Assembly: GCA_018296165.2 (NCBI GenBank)
Contig: JACKQL020000011.1
Span: 1,054,001-1,118,000, forward strand
Length of the DNA stretch: 64,000 nucleotides
Direction: 5' to 3'
Source: Termitomyces sp. T153
Taxonomy: Eukaryota; Basidiomycota; Agaricomycetes; Agaricales; Lyophyllaceae
The notes below the pieces were generated by a model. The model ran no database searches. It saw only the letters and a program-made list of their open reading frames with translations, and had not been told where the DNA came from. Position 1 is the stretch's first letter. Each line of letters opens with the position of its first letter. Of this stretch, positions 35,524 through 47,002 are shown piece after piece. Both the position numbers and the translations under genes were made by a program.

Positions 35524-37902
35524 CTAATCGTCATTTGTCCAGATCTTATTCATGTTCTTCTTGAAAGGTTCCAGAGTGAACTCGAGCGCGGAACACGGAT
35601 ATCCGATCTCGAAATTTGCAAGCACAGTCGGATGAAGAATGCCCAGACTTCCAATCTCCAAATCGCGCTGAACATGTAGTCCAGTTTTAGTTTCCTCTTT
35701 GATGCCTGTCAACGTGTTCCCGGCTTTCACGGGAGGACGGTAGTAGATCGTCGCTGCACGTCCAGGGAAATAGACAGGGTCTGGATGGCATGAGACTTCT
35801 AATCTATGAATGACGTGAGACGACTCACCGCTGCTCTCCTTGATATAGTATCCGGTTTCCCCCTTTTGATCAGTGTTCCCGATGAGAGGTATCTCGAGCA
35901 TCTTCATAGCGCGGTTCAACATTCCATGAACGACCTCAAACCCAGCGGTTTTGTTGCACCATACTGCGGCTGCATGTCGCACATTACGTGCTTGTCGCTC
36001 GCGCGAGGTGTCCTTGAATACGACGTCAGACGTCTCAAAAATTTTGATGGGAAGAGGGTGTGAGCGGTTTTCGCGAATCGTCTTGAGAAGCCCAGGCAAA
36101 AGAGTCGTGCGCACGACCTGGAACTCAAGCGACTTTGGATTGGCTATCTTTACAGCAGTCTTCGCGTCATCAACGTGATTCAAGAACTCAAAGTTCTCCT
36201 CGTGTGAGCACTATAGCCACATTCGTTCGTTAACTTTCAAACATCGAGAGTGGGCCAGCCGAGAACAGAGACGTACAAGAATCAATGGCAGGACCTCGAC
36301 CCATCCGGCCAAAGCCCATTCTTGACGCACGATATCGCTGAGCTTACTGATCGCCAGAGGCTGCGCTACTGTGCTTGTAGCTGGGAACTTGTGCGGTAAT
36401 TTGTTGAATCCATACGCGATAGCCGCGTCTTCCATGATGTCACACTCGTGGAAGATATCCGGCCGTGTTGCGGGGATCTGCACCAGCAGTTCATCTGGGT
36501 TGGAGGGCGAGACCCTACTGCGAAGAGCCATTCTTTGCAGTAGCGTGGATACCTCGCTTGCAGACAAGTTGAGCCCTGTACATGCGTTTACGTAGGACGC
36601 ACGTGCTGTGGTGTGGCGCTCGGATATATCGGGCGAGATACGTGTCGAACCGTCAGGTAAGATAATCCTGACAGGCTCAATACTAGATTTCGAGGAACTG
36701 TCAGAAAGCAGTTCGACAATCGGTTGATGAACCTACGTGTACTGTTCGTCGCAATATTCAGAGAACAGGGTAGCCACGATATTGACAACGATATCGAGTT
36801 TTGTTTGATCAGTCGCAGTAACATCGATGAAGATGTTTCTTGTGTTCAATGTGATTTTGCTGTGCTCGGAATTGATGATGGGAGGCATGGACAACACTCG
36901 GTCCATAGAGTCGTATATAATGGGATATACAGGCGAGTCGCGGATGATGTGCAGGTACCTCGACAAATGTTTGTCAGACTAAGAGAGAGCCATAAGAAAT
37001 CTCGATAGAAAAAACGATGACATCACGTACCTCATAGACAGTCATAAGTTCTTCAGCGGTGTATGCCGTATCCTTGTTGAGAGGTACGAACTTGATGTCT
37101 TTTGGAGGTTGAGCTTCGTATCTGAACGGCGCCTTCAGGGTGTCCAGATCGTGAGTTCCGATTGACACCAACTGTCGCCGGCGGCCGATGTTCTGGTGCA
37201 ATTTGTCTTGTAGATCGATGAAAGACGCGTAGGACCGGGGTGTGAATTTGACATTGCGAAGGATAGCGCACGCGAAGAGAGGGCGAACTTTTTTCACCTG
37301 TAAAGATAGAATGTATGAGCCATCGCTCCTACTTTCTTAGATTAAGACGGACCTCGGGGCTGATAGTCATCGTGAGGAGTTCTGACTCGCCCCCTGGCGG
37401 ATAGACAAGCTTATATCGCGGAGGCTCGGCTTTCTGTAGGAAGATGCGTAGAGCGCGCGCGATTCCTTCGATACAGACTAGATCATATCTGCAAGGATTG
37501 TACAGTTAGACATGAGAGCTAGTGCATACACAGAAGAATACAAGACCTGTTTGCGGGAACTTCAATCTTCAATTGCTATATCGTAATCGTTAAGTTGATA
37601 ACTATTGCAGGACTGGGAAGGTCATACTGGTCGTTCTGTAGGCAAACCGGCCTTGATCGCCGCCTCTACTTCTGCAGTTGTCTGCGATAGATTGCATGAG
37701 TATATTTCTAATAGAAAATGAAGCAACACACGTCTTCATCGAGTTCCAGTCCATACTCGAATAATAGCTGGTCGAATTCCTCCGTAGCTAATAATCAAAG
37801 AGATCAGCAATAACTCTGATGATATGGTGAGTGAGACGGCGTACAAAACTCTTGACCAAGTCTCTCCCAGAGGTCAGCCTTGTCAACAGATATAGTAGGC
37901 AT
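35524..37902 (-). CDS. FRS1: Phenylalanine--tRNA ligase beta subunit, cytosolic
   Basis: The structural and editing subunit of cytosolic Phe-tRNA synthetase. The start [19 protein letters not shown] at 37,902 is the universal fungal N-terminus. Next come [11 protein letters not shown], the [20 protein letters not shown] region, the B3/B4 editing part ([20 protein letters not shown]), then the B5 DNA-binding-fold domain ([20 protein letters not shown]) and the inactive class II-like core ([40 protein letters not shown]). It ends with [17 protein letters not shown] and a stop at 35,524. About eight short introns. All expected blocks are present, so it looks functional. It pairs with FRS2 about 7.7 kb away. 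Confidence 0.94.
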
Positions 37903-38017
37903 TGCAGACGATGGAAATTTGAAAGAGTCGACAACGTGAAGTTAGATCTCGAGTCAAATCGGAAATCAAGGGACACCAGACACCCCGATTACCCCTTTTC
38001 GACTCGACTTTCTACTA
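37903..38017. promoter_or_regulatory. Bidirectional promoter of FRS1 and DPH6
   Basis: Only 115 bp separate the two start codons, so both genes must share this promoter. AGAGTCGAC near the FRS1 side (about 37,923) and TCGACTCGACT near the DPH6 side (about 37,999) are inverted copies of one short sequence. No TATA box is visible. Confidence 0.7.
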
Positions 38018-40655
38018 ATGAAATATCTTGCTCTCCTCAGTGGTGGTAAGGACAGCTGTTTTAACCTCCTACACTGCGCAAAAAATGGTCATGAACTCGT
38101 TGCTGCTGCGTCGTTGGGTCCTGGAGCGGGAAAAGGTCTGGATCTAGTCAATCTACTAATCTGATCATCTGCGAACCATAGTATCAGAGGAACTCGATTC
38201 GTATCTCTATCAAACTGTCGGACAAGACGCGATAGAACTGGTTGCTCGTGCACTTGAAGTTCCTCTATATCGTCGTGTCATCACAGGGACAGCAATTGAA
38301 CAAGGCTCGGAATATGGTAGCAGAAAATCTAAGGGTGTAACTGCGATTGAAGGAGACGAGACGGAGGACCTTTTAGCCCTTCTGTCTGAAGTCAAGGTGC
38401 GCATCTCCTATCTATGTTGTGCTATACCTGCATCTATTGCACACTGTAGGCCCATCATCCGGACGTTTTGGGAGTATCAGTCGGCGCGATATTATCGAAT
38501 TATCAACGCGTACGAGTCGAACATGTGTGAGCCTTCTTTTCCATTGTCATTATTGTTCTCATTTTTCTGAAGGTGTCGCCGACTCGGGTTGACACCGTTG
38601 TGCTATCTGTGGAATAGAGATCAAGGAGAGCTATTACAGGAGATGATCAATGCGGGAATGGAGGCTATTCTCATCAAAGTAGCTGGAATAGGATTGACGA
38701 CCAAACATCTTGGGAAAACACTTTCGGAAATGCATCCAACCCTTCTGAAGCTGGTAGGTCAAGGTTCCAGAAATCGTGGATTCTTCCTGATTGATGATCA
38801 TTCGGGCAGAATGAACAGTATGGCGCTCACATCTGTGGGGAAGGCGGGGAATACGAGAGTTTGACGCTCGACTGCCCTCTGTTCAAGCACCGTATAATTT
38901 TGTGCGCGAATCCCTTCTATATATCTGTTCAATTCTTCACAAATTTATTTAGAAGCGAAGTCGAGACTGTCATCCATTCAGATAACAGCTTCGCAACCGT
39001 TGCATTTCTCCGAATAAAAAATGCACACCTTGAGGCTAAGCAACCTCCTCAAGATTTCGAGCTGGATATTCCCAGTTTATTAGACGACGATTTTGCTGCG
39101 CTTAGAGATGCAGCAGAATGGTCCATACCACCTACAGATATCAAGACTAAAGAATGCGAAACGTATTCGAGTGTTCCAAAAATCACCCCTGCGGTGGCTC
39201 GTCAAGTAGGGTCTTGGGTATCTATCTCGAATATCGAACGTGCAATACAGGATCCCATTGCGACGCTTACAATTGAGGAAGAGGTCACAGAATGCTTCCA
39301 GCTGCTAGAAGGTTAGTCAACTTCCTTTTATGTGGGAGGGAATACCTCACATTATCTTTGCAGCGCGCTTCAATGAATTTGGTCTCGACGTTTCAAAATG
39401 TACTAACATTAACATATTTCTCTCTGATATCGATCTTTTCGTCCGTGTCAATGCAGTTTATGCAACTTTCTTTGGCTCAAGCCCTCCAGCGCGGGCCTGT
39501 GTAGCTGTTGACCTCCCACATCCAATTCGCGTACGACTAGATTGTGTTGCATTTGTTGAGAAAAGTCCGCAAGATCGTCATGCGCTTCATGTCCAAGGGT
39601 TGAGTTATTGGGCACCAGCGAACATTGGACCTTACTCTCAAGCCATAACTGTATGCATGTCTTTATATGTTACATCCAATTCACCCATGAGCTCGTTATA
39701 GGCCGGAGAGCGTATCTTTGTTTCCGGCCAAATTGGGCTCATTCCTGCCCAACTAACTCTTCCTTCTCCACGTTCATTGGCCATAGAGGCCGCACTGGCT
39801 ACCCAACACGTCTCGCGGGTGATTGATGTCTTGAGAAGCACCTACAGCCGGGAATGGACTGGTCACACACAGCTTGCACTATATTGGCTTACCGATATTA
39901 ACGGCCTTAAACGAGTCAAAAGCGTAATCAGTGCTTCAAGCAAGGTCTGTTATGAAGTGCTATCTATGCTGCTAACTGAGTTTAATGTTATCAGGTTCCT
40001 CGGTCTCCATCTCTTTATTTGGTTGTCAAAGACCTTCCAAAGAATGCCCTAGTCGAAGAACAGGTTCTAGTTCACACAGGACGTTGCGCTATGCTGGATG
40101 AGGAGGATGATGCGATTGTCATGCATTCTCGCACACCTGTATACGAACAGCGTATGTTCCTGTCCAAATGTCGACCCTAGTTTCCAAAGCTTTGCTTGCA
40201 GACAATACCAACTTCTCTGATGGAAGTATCTTATATTGGGAGATATCTTATTGCCATGGTAGTGGCGAAGAATCTCCTGGCTGCGCCATCATTTGTTTGA
40301 AGGGGGGAGGTACTTTTACCTTGACCTTTTCGAGTCGAATTGCTATCTGATTCCCCAACAAGATAGCCCTTTGCTTTCAGATTCGATTCGAAACGTAAGG
40401 CTCCTGCCGTCACATCTGAAATTCGCGCGTAGTCTTTCTATTCGACTTTTCTATAGACCGTCACGCGTTGCTTCGTGTAAGTCGAAGTCCTTCTGAACCA
40501 TTATCGATCAACTGAGCTTTGAAGCAGACGCAAAAATTGCCCAAAGCATCTTCGGTGATGACGAGACGCCTCCGACGACACCGATACCATGTAGTTTCAT
40601 TTCTACCAACGATTTCGATGATTGGGACTATGTGTTATGTATCCTTCAAACATGA
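38018..40655 (+). CDS. DPH6: Diphthine--ammonia ligase with RidA-like C-terminal domains
   Basis: Catalyses the last step of diphthamide synthesis on eEF2, the ATP-dependent amidation of diphthine. The start MKYLALLSGGKDSC at 38,018 holds the PP-loop SGGKDS that binds ATP. The N-terminal ATP-PPase domain continues with EGDETEDLLALLSEV, GVSVGAILSNYQRVRVEHVC and HICGEGGEYESLTLDCPLF. After about 39,290 come two YjgF/RidA-like domains (FGLDVSKCTNINIFLSDIDL, then YWAPANIGPYSQAIT with ERIFVSGQIGLIP). The fused layout is the usual one for fungal Dph6. The stop after FDDWDYVLCILQT is at 40,653. Several short introns. Divergent from FRS1. Confidence 0.93.
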
Positions 40656-40765
40656 AAATAAGTATATACATCAGTACATTATTAGTCCGACATCGATAAC
40701 AAATAGCCTGAGAACCTAGAGAAAAATACTTGGAAACATTCAAAGAAAATTTACAAACCATCACC

Positions 40766-43268
40766 CTAGGGATAAGCTTCTCCGCGAAGCAGATGCATCT
40801 CGCCAAGTCTACGGCGCATGGCTTTCTCAGTCGGCGTGGGCGGGACTCGCCGAACAATTAGTGCAGCAATCAATGTGCAACATCCACCGAAGCGTAAGAC
40901 CCAGCCAACACCCGTCTTACCGTAATACTTGTAATCGTTGTCGAGCAAGAGACCTTCAGGGGATCCACCATCTGCAATGCGGAAAATGAGACTTGTAACC
41001 AGAGCAACCTGAGCACGGGGTCATTTTTGATCAGTAGGCTGCTAAGTTACAAAAAACTTACGATGAATTGAGGCATCACAATCGCAAGATTGTGAATCCC
41101 AAGTACGGTGCCTCCTGCCATAGGAGCACTAGGGCCCACTTGAACACCGGTGTCGAGTCCGTCGTGGGAACGACTACGCAATAATGGTTGCCGTTCGTCC
41201 GGGGGGCGACGATATAAAGGAGGTGTTGAGACAACACGAACGTGGGATGGGCGCCTTGATGCAAGTGCCGCATTGGGCGGGGGAGCAGATCCTTCCTTGA
41301 GAATCTGTTGAAAGGTTAGCAATAGCCACTGTACACGGCAACTGCGCGACTTGCCTCCATGATGATCGCAAAAGGTACCCACATCGCCACCGCCCAGCAA
41401 ATACCCACCAAACTGATAAATATTGTAGCCTGTTGACAGTATATCGGCATAAGAAGTGAAAGAGTTTAAGACAAACATACTTGGACAACTGTCGTAATGA
41501 AGAAGGTAGAGAAGGTGAGAATAGAAAATAGGAGCAGTGCCCCTGTCCAGATGTTGCGTAAGAGGAAAGGCATTATCGGGAGTCGAAGGGGTTTTCCCCG
41601 ACGGGCGGCTTCCACACGCCACTCGCGAACGGTCTGCTGAAGCCGAGCAAGCTCAGCATCCTCATCCACATCTTCCTTGTGCGCTAACAAGCGTCGGTCG
41701 CGACTAGCGAGGTGAGGCAGAAGGAATCCAGTGATGACACCGACTGAAAATGATCAATAGAGTGATAAGATCTCCAAAGTAAAAACACACCAATGCTATA
41801 CAGGAGCATAGCAAACTCTCCTACACGAGTAGCATAGTCCGCATCAGGTTCCCGATTGAGTTCATAGGCCATAACTTGACCCATGTACGTCGTGCTGAGA
41901 AATATTAGAACATAATATCCTGATGGCGAAACTACACACGAGTAAAACAAGAACGGGAACCTAGAGAAGCGTATAAGCCAAGGAGAAAGGATGATCAATG
42001 ACATGGGAACTCACCATCCCATAAAGGCAAATAATTGAACATAGCAAACACGCTGGACGGGCTTAGGGAGGGTGACAATCGCATAGTGGATGCCGAAAAG
42101 AACATCCTTAAGTTTACTGCTGTGAATGTGAATCAAGTCAACATCAGATATACGGTGGACACACTTCTTTTTCTTGTAAGATTCCTGACGTTCCTGTTCC
42201 TCGTGACAATAACATGTAATCCAGACAGTGACGACAAGTATGACAATGCAAATGACACAGAACTTGCGAAACTGGGTACCTCCAAGGAGTTCGATGATGG
42301 GTAACTTTGCCAGTGGAAGGAACCCTGTGGCCCCGACTGTGAGCACTCTTCCTTCAAACACAACCGACGAGACGTACCAAAACCAAAACCTATAATATTA
42401 CCGGCGTTGGTCATTCTGCCGTGCCATGCATTCCCAGCATTGAGTTGGCCTGCAGGGGCCACGTCGAGGAGGAGATTTCTCAAGGACGCCTGAAGTCCAT
42501 TCAAAGCAAAGTCCAGAATGTAAAATGAGACAACGGCAAAGCCAATTGCAATGTGATTTGTCTTAATAGCGAAAGTCAGCGTCTGAGGCGTCAGCTCGTA
42601 AGCAATGCTCACTCGTTTCTTCTGTTCATCATCCCAATCGCCAGCACCTATGCCTAGGATGTCAACGATGACCTTGGCTAACGGCTCACAATAGGCAAGT
42701 GTAATCGTAGAAACCACCAGTGCGATAGTAGAAAGGATAATCCAGTATCTCCGACGATACTTGGACGTCGAAGAGTCTGATAGAGCACCTAGATAGATAG
42801 CATAAACCCCTCAGTGTTCTATTCACTATAAATAAGCAGCATAGTGGAAGCATTACCTATTACCGGTTGAGCAATGAGTCCGCTAATTGGTCCTGCGAGC
42901 CATACAAGAGACGTGATATGTTCCGAGAGGCCCAAACTCAATAAGAATGGCGTTCCGTAGCTGTGGACGAGAGTGAGTTGTTCTGCCCTGACTCGATGAC
43001 GACGTACTTACCCCAGCTCAACAGTCCATGCGATCTGAGCTCCGGCCATCGAGATACTCAAAGTAATAAGATCCCATGTCGTAAGACGACGTCTGCCGGA
43101 CTCTGGTTTTTTGGGGACTATCTCTGGCGCGCTGCGCGCCACGCTATCGTCGCTTGGTGTCGCAGGTTTTACAACCTCATCCAAAACAGACGCCTGCCTG
43201 GGACGACCTGTCGGCCATGGAATCTGTGTGGTAGGATCAGGATCACTGTCTGCGATGGGGGCAATCAT
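40766..43268 (-). CDS. GPH/SUT-family sugar-proton symporter
   Basis: A multi-pass membrane transporter of the sucrose/alpha-glucoside type. A polar N-terminus (MIAPIADSDPDPTTQIPWPT) precedes TM1 (LITLSISMAGAQIAWTVELG). The family loop between TM2 and TM3 reads GALSDSSTSKYRRRYWII, with the conserved S-D-x-x-x-S-K-x-x-R-R. Later come the NGLQASLRNLLLDVAP and NAGNAWHGRMTNAGNIIGF segments typical of SUT proteins, an inner loop with QTVREWRVEAARRGKPLRLP, and a C-terminus WVLRFGGCCTLIAALIVRRV. About twelve spans in total and many short introns. It is likely to import a disaccharide with protons; the exact sugar is unknown. Related proteins include S. pombe Sut1. Confidence 0.85.
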
Positions 43269-43592
43269 GCTGAGTAGCTGGGGAGCGAGCTGAAGCGGAA
43301 CATGCGTGAGGTTTCTATTTGAACGTGGGGCTCATGGGTGCCTGCACTCCTCGGCACCCTCCGCACACTGTAATGCCGAGCACTTTCATTTCACGAGGTC
43401 ACACATACCACCCTGTCCGTCCGACAAACTTTTTATCATTCGGCGTGGCACTCTGCACCTTGAGCCATGTACCCTATACATACATACAACTGGTAACAAC
43501 AAAGCAGGATGAGTGACTACTATACGGGAGAACAAATACTTAATCAATACAGACGGCTGATGATACATACGACCGAAAACAAGTCTTATAAG
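43269..43592. other. Intergenic, no gene seen
   Basis: The promoter side of the transporter and the 3' side of the ankyrin gene. Only short shadow frames. Confidence 0.6.
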
Positions 43593-45577
43593 TTATGCGC
43601 CGCGAACAGCATTTGCTGACATCCCCCGTCGATGGTTCACAGAAGGGTCGACGGGAGGCAGAGGTTTCGGTAAAATGTGAAAAGCCCTTCGACGCTGCGC
43701 GACCGGGGTACTCGCCTCTTCGCTGGGAAGAGGAGGTTCTGGAAACTGGGCGTACTGGCTTGGCGGACCCATAAAGGATTCGCTTTCCTCGATGCCAGGT
43801 GTCGTCGACCGTGGTGATGTCGATGTGGATTGAGATCTGGTAAGTAAAGAAGATGATACGGAACGGTGAGATGATCCAGTGCCCGCCCTGTGGCGACTTT
43901 CCGGTTGAGTATGAATAGTATGAATAGGTGCGTGAGCTGTTCTGAGTTGGGCAGCTGATACTGAGGGCCGCAATCTACGGGGAGTAGAAGTCCCTCCATT
44001 GGACACAGGGTTCAACGCAGTGATGTTGTCTCCGTTTGCTGATGGTCCAGCTGACGCGAAGGATGACCCGTTCTGTGATCTATTGTCCGGTGAAGAAGTC
44101 CCCTGACTTCCACTTCGATTTCGTAGTAGGTACCTTTCAATAGCATCGGCGTCCCTTTCCCGCACTCGGGTAGCAACAGGAGAGAGTGATGATAGAGTAT
44201 TGGCAGGTGGGGTAAATGAAGAGCCTGGATTGGTGGAGGATGAGCCAGAAACAGTCAGTGTACTGTTCATGGCAGGGATCTGCGGAGTAAGATGTTGAGG
44301 GTGATAATACGAGTTGGACCCCGTGGAAGGCTGTGAGGAGGATGAAGAAGCGGAAAAGGGTGACTGGCTAAGACCAGGCGCCAAGCCACTGTTATCCAAG
44401 TCCCCGCAATCCGAGGCGGTGGTAGTCGACCGACTTGTCCCGGAGCTGCTTCTCATTCTGCGCATAACATTACGATGTCTCGACGGTAGGTTTGGAAGTG
44501 GCATGGGGATAGGAAACGTTCCATTGCAGTCGTGCGCTCTATCCGCTGCGGCCTGAGCATGCAAAAGATTCTTTCGAGACTTCTTGTTATTCTCAACAGT
44601 TATACGGGCCGTATCCTGTAAAGTATCTTTCGTGCTAAACCTTAAGAGTGAAGGATAATCAATAAAGCTGTCCAAGAAAGAATTCGAAGCTACCCACGAA
44701 TACGCGTAGTCTGAGGCCGTAAAACCTTCGTTATTCTTCAAGTTAAACTGACAACCTCGTTCTATTAGAAGCTGAACGACCTAGACCAATATTGAGCACG
44801 CCACGGACCGGAGTCTCGTAAGATTACATACCGGTATGTGGCCCCATGCGCTCGCACTAAAACGATACCTGAGACGGACACAACATAGCGACGTGCGGGA
44901 AAGACTCACTAGTGTAGCGGCGTGTCTCCCTTGTTATCAGAGAGATTAATATCGGCTTCTAGGTCACAGAACATCTAACGAGGCATGAACTAAGAATCAA
45001 GGGCGGTATACGAGGCGCCGTAGAGCAACTCACTCTGACGAGTTCCTCGTTCCCCTTGATGGCGGCAATATGGAGGGCGGTCCTTCCCTGCGCGTTTGCC
45101 CAGTCAAGAACGTCGGGGTACCGATCATAATACAAGCGAGCCATGCGCACTGTCGCGCCCGAAGAATCTTCCGCCTCATGAGCAGCATAGACATTTGAAG
45201 GGGGTCGGTGATCAGCCAGTAGCATGAGAATAGTATTATTTTCCGAGTCCTATCAACCCAATATCATAAGCACGCAAGTACATGAGAATGGATAAGAACG
45301 ATTATGCACTTTACTCAGTTCTGTGTCGTCATGGCCGGAGGTCAAAAGAAACTCAAAGGTTTCTTCGTGACCCAATACAGCGGCCCAAGCCAACGAGGTG
45401 TACCGACGTGTCGAGGGGTCTATATTCCGCATGTCCGTCTTCTGAATGAGGCGCTTGACCAAAAACAAGTTATTTTCTGCACAGTTAATTAGTTACACCG
45501 TCGTGTGACGGAACCCGGGAGTGCCGCGCACCCTTAACGGCCCTCCGAAGCCTAGCTGTTGCATCCTTCTCGGCCAT
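43593..45577 (-). CDS. Ankyrin-repeat protein, Avo2-like
   Basis: Exon 1 starts MAEKDATARLRRAVK at 45,577. A 55-nt intron (GTGCGC...GTGCAG) joins it to ENNLFLVKRLIQKTDMRN. Ankyrin repeats follow: RRYTSLAWAAVLGHEETFEF, an irregular one (NTILMLLADHRPP), QGRTALHIAAIKGNEELVR, and KGDTPLHYASAWGHIPVVQL with ASDYAYSW. The last exon (43,593-44,741) is a long Ser/Thr/Pro-rich unstructured tail containing RVRERDADAIERYLL. The layout of N-terminal ankyrins, LARLYYDRYPDVLDWANAQG-like spacing and a disordered tail resembles yeast Avo2, a TORC2 subunit, but ankyrin repeats alone do not prove that. Divergent from the STEEP1 homologue across 198 bp. Confidence 0.82.
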
Positions 45578-45775
45578 TTCGCGAAGGAAAGCGCAGTCGT
45601 GCGTCGATCACGAGCTACGAAAGAGTTTGTATGGGGGGTGGGGGGAAAGAGTTGCCAAGCTCCACACTTGAATAGATAATGAAAGAGATCACGTGCGCGA
45701 CTTATGCTGTGCTCGAAGCAGTGCGGTGCCTGGCGCGGAATATTGGTTTTCTGTAAATTACTCTCCTCCTCCTCC

Positions 45776-46427
45776 ATGCCTAAAGTCATCTCCCGCTCGG
45801 CGGTGTCATCCTCCACTGATGGTCTGTTCTTCTTCGCAGCCATGCTGTCATTCTTTCGTCATCCCTGACCGTTGTTCAGCACAGCCAACTCCCTCTTCGG
45901 CTGCAGCTCTTCGTGTTTATTGTAAGAACTAACTGACTCTCAATCTACGTGGGGGTACCAATTCACTGTCCTTAGATTGCATATGTGGCGAGTTCATCGT
46001 AAGCCAAATCCCCATATTCACTATTAAAAAACCTGTTATATTTCTATTCCAGCTCGTGATTGACAAAAGCCTAGCTACTCTTCCGCGACGCAAAACTGAC
46101 AAAGCTATAATTATGCGTACTCAGGACAGCGAGGCAGGGAACGCGAGAGTATTCAAGTTGAACGCTGTGCCAGACGATCCTATCCTTCTCTCAAGGTGCG
46201 CACACCGCCCCTACCGCAAGAACTACCACGCTCATGGAACGAACCGAACTAGGCAAGGGGGATACGAACCGCAGTACAGATTTAATTGTCCTCGCTGCAA
46301 CCTTGCCGTTGGGTATCAGTCATCGCCACCGCCCGTTAAATCGGCTCCTTTTTTCTACATCCTTCCAGGTGCTCTCACACAAAACCAGGGACAAATCCCA
46401 CAAGGCGCGCTCGACGAAGTCGTTTGA
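45776..46427 (+). CDS. STEEP1: STEEP1 (CXorf56/UPF0428) homologue
   Basis: The start MPKVISRSAVSSSTD at 45,776 matches the animal start MPKVVSRS. The second exon gives AQPTPSSAAALRVY. A GT...AG intron joins VY to YCICGEFI, and another joins I to LVIDKSLATLPRRKTDKAII at 46,050. Together these rebuild the family's Y-C-x-C-G block. The second Cys pair is FNCPRCNLAVGYQS, so a four-cysteine zinc site is complete. It ends APFFYILPGALTQNQGQIPQ. A 54-nt stretch at 46,196-46,249 has GT/AG ends and may be a further in-frame intron. In animals the protein helps STING leave the ER; its fungal role is unknown. Confidence 0.87.
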
Positions 46428-47002
46428 TGAATTTCAACAGATCTAAACTAACTATCGATAATATGACAATGTAATATAGCTGCTATCGAAACACCTAGAA
46501 TAGTGAGGATGAATTAGCATTCAGGAAACTTGAGCGCGAGATAGGAAAAAGGAAAAAAAAAAAAAGTAGGCTCAGCTACCGTTGTAGAGATCGATCACAG
46601 CAGCCGTGCTTTGAGCACGTCCGCTCGAACAGTGTGAATAAATTTGACATCGTCGCCAGCGAGTAAAGGAAGGGAGACTCACCCAAGTAGTAGTTACGAC
46701 GAAGACAAGAAAAAAAAACGATCCCTTTTATAGCAGGCGTTGTTTGGTCACGTTTTGGTGCCATCAATAGAACAAGCGATCCGCCTCCTCGAATACCGTA
46801 CATCTCCAGCCACAACACCAGCTCAAGCCTGCATTTCCGTGAGTCTTTCCATCGTGCAATATGAATAGCATCCACTTAAATGACAAAAGTACCACTGGTC
46901 GAGCAGCCCATTCATCAAAGCCGAGAACGCGCGCGCGTCAACGAAGACACAGCCATCGACTTATTGCACGAGTAGTTAGGGAAGGTATTGCCTTTGTTAA
47001 GT
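46428..47002. other. Intergenic, no gene seen
   Basis: Contains A-rich runs near 46,545-46,565 and no supported frame, tRNA or repeat. The right end is the promoter of the next gene. Confidence 0.55.

Noticed and set aside
36371..36595. Plus-strand open frames inside 35.8-37.0 kb
   Set aside because: These are shadows of FRS1 on the minus strand, which has a complete domain order.
45493..45843. Minus-strand open frame of 116 codons starting MAAKKNRPSVEDD
   Set aside because: It overlaps the true exon 1 of the ankyrin gene (start 45,577) in another frame, and also covers exon 1 of the STEEP1 homologue on the other strand. The spliced model MAEKDATARLRRAVK-ENNLFLVK explains the locus better.
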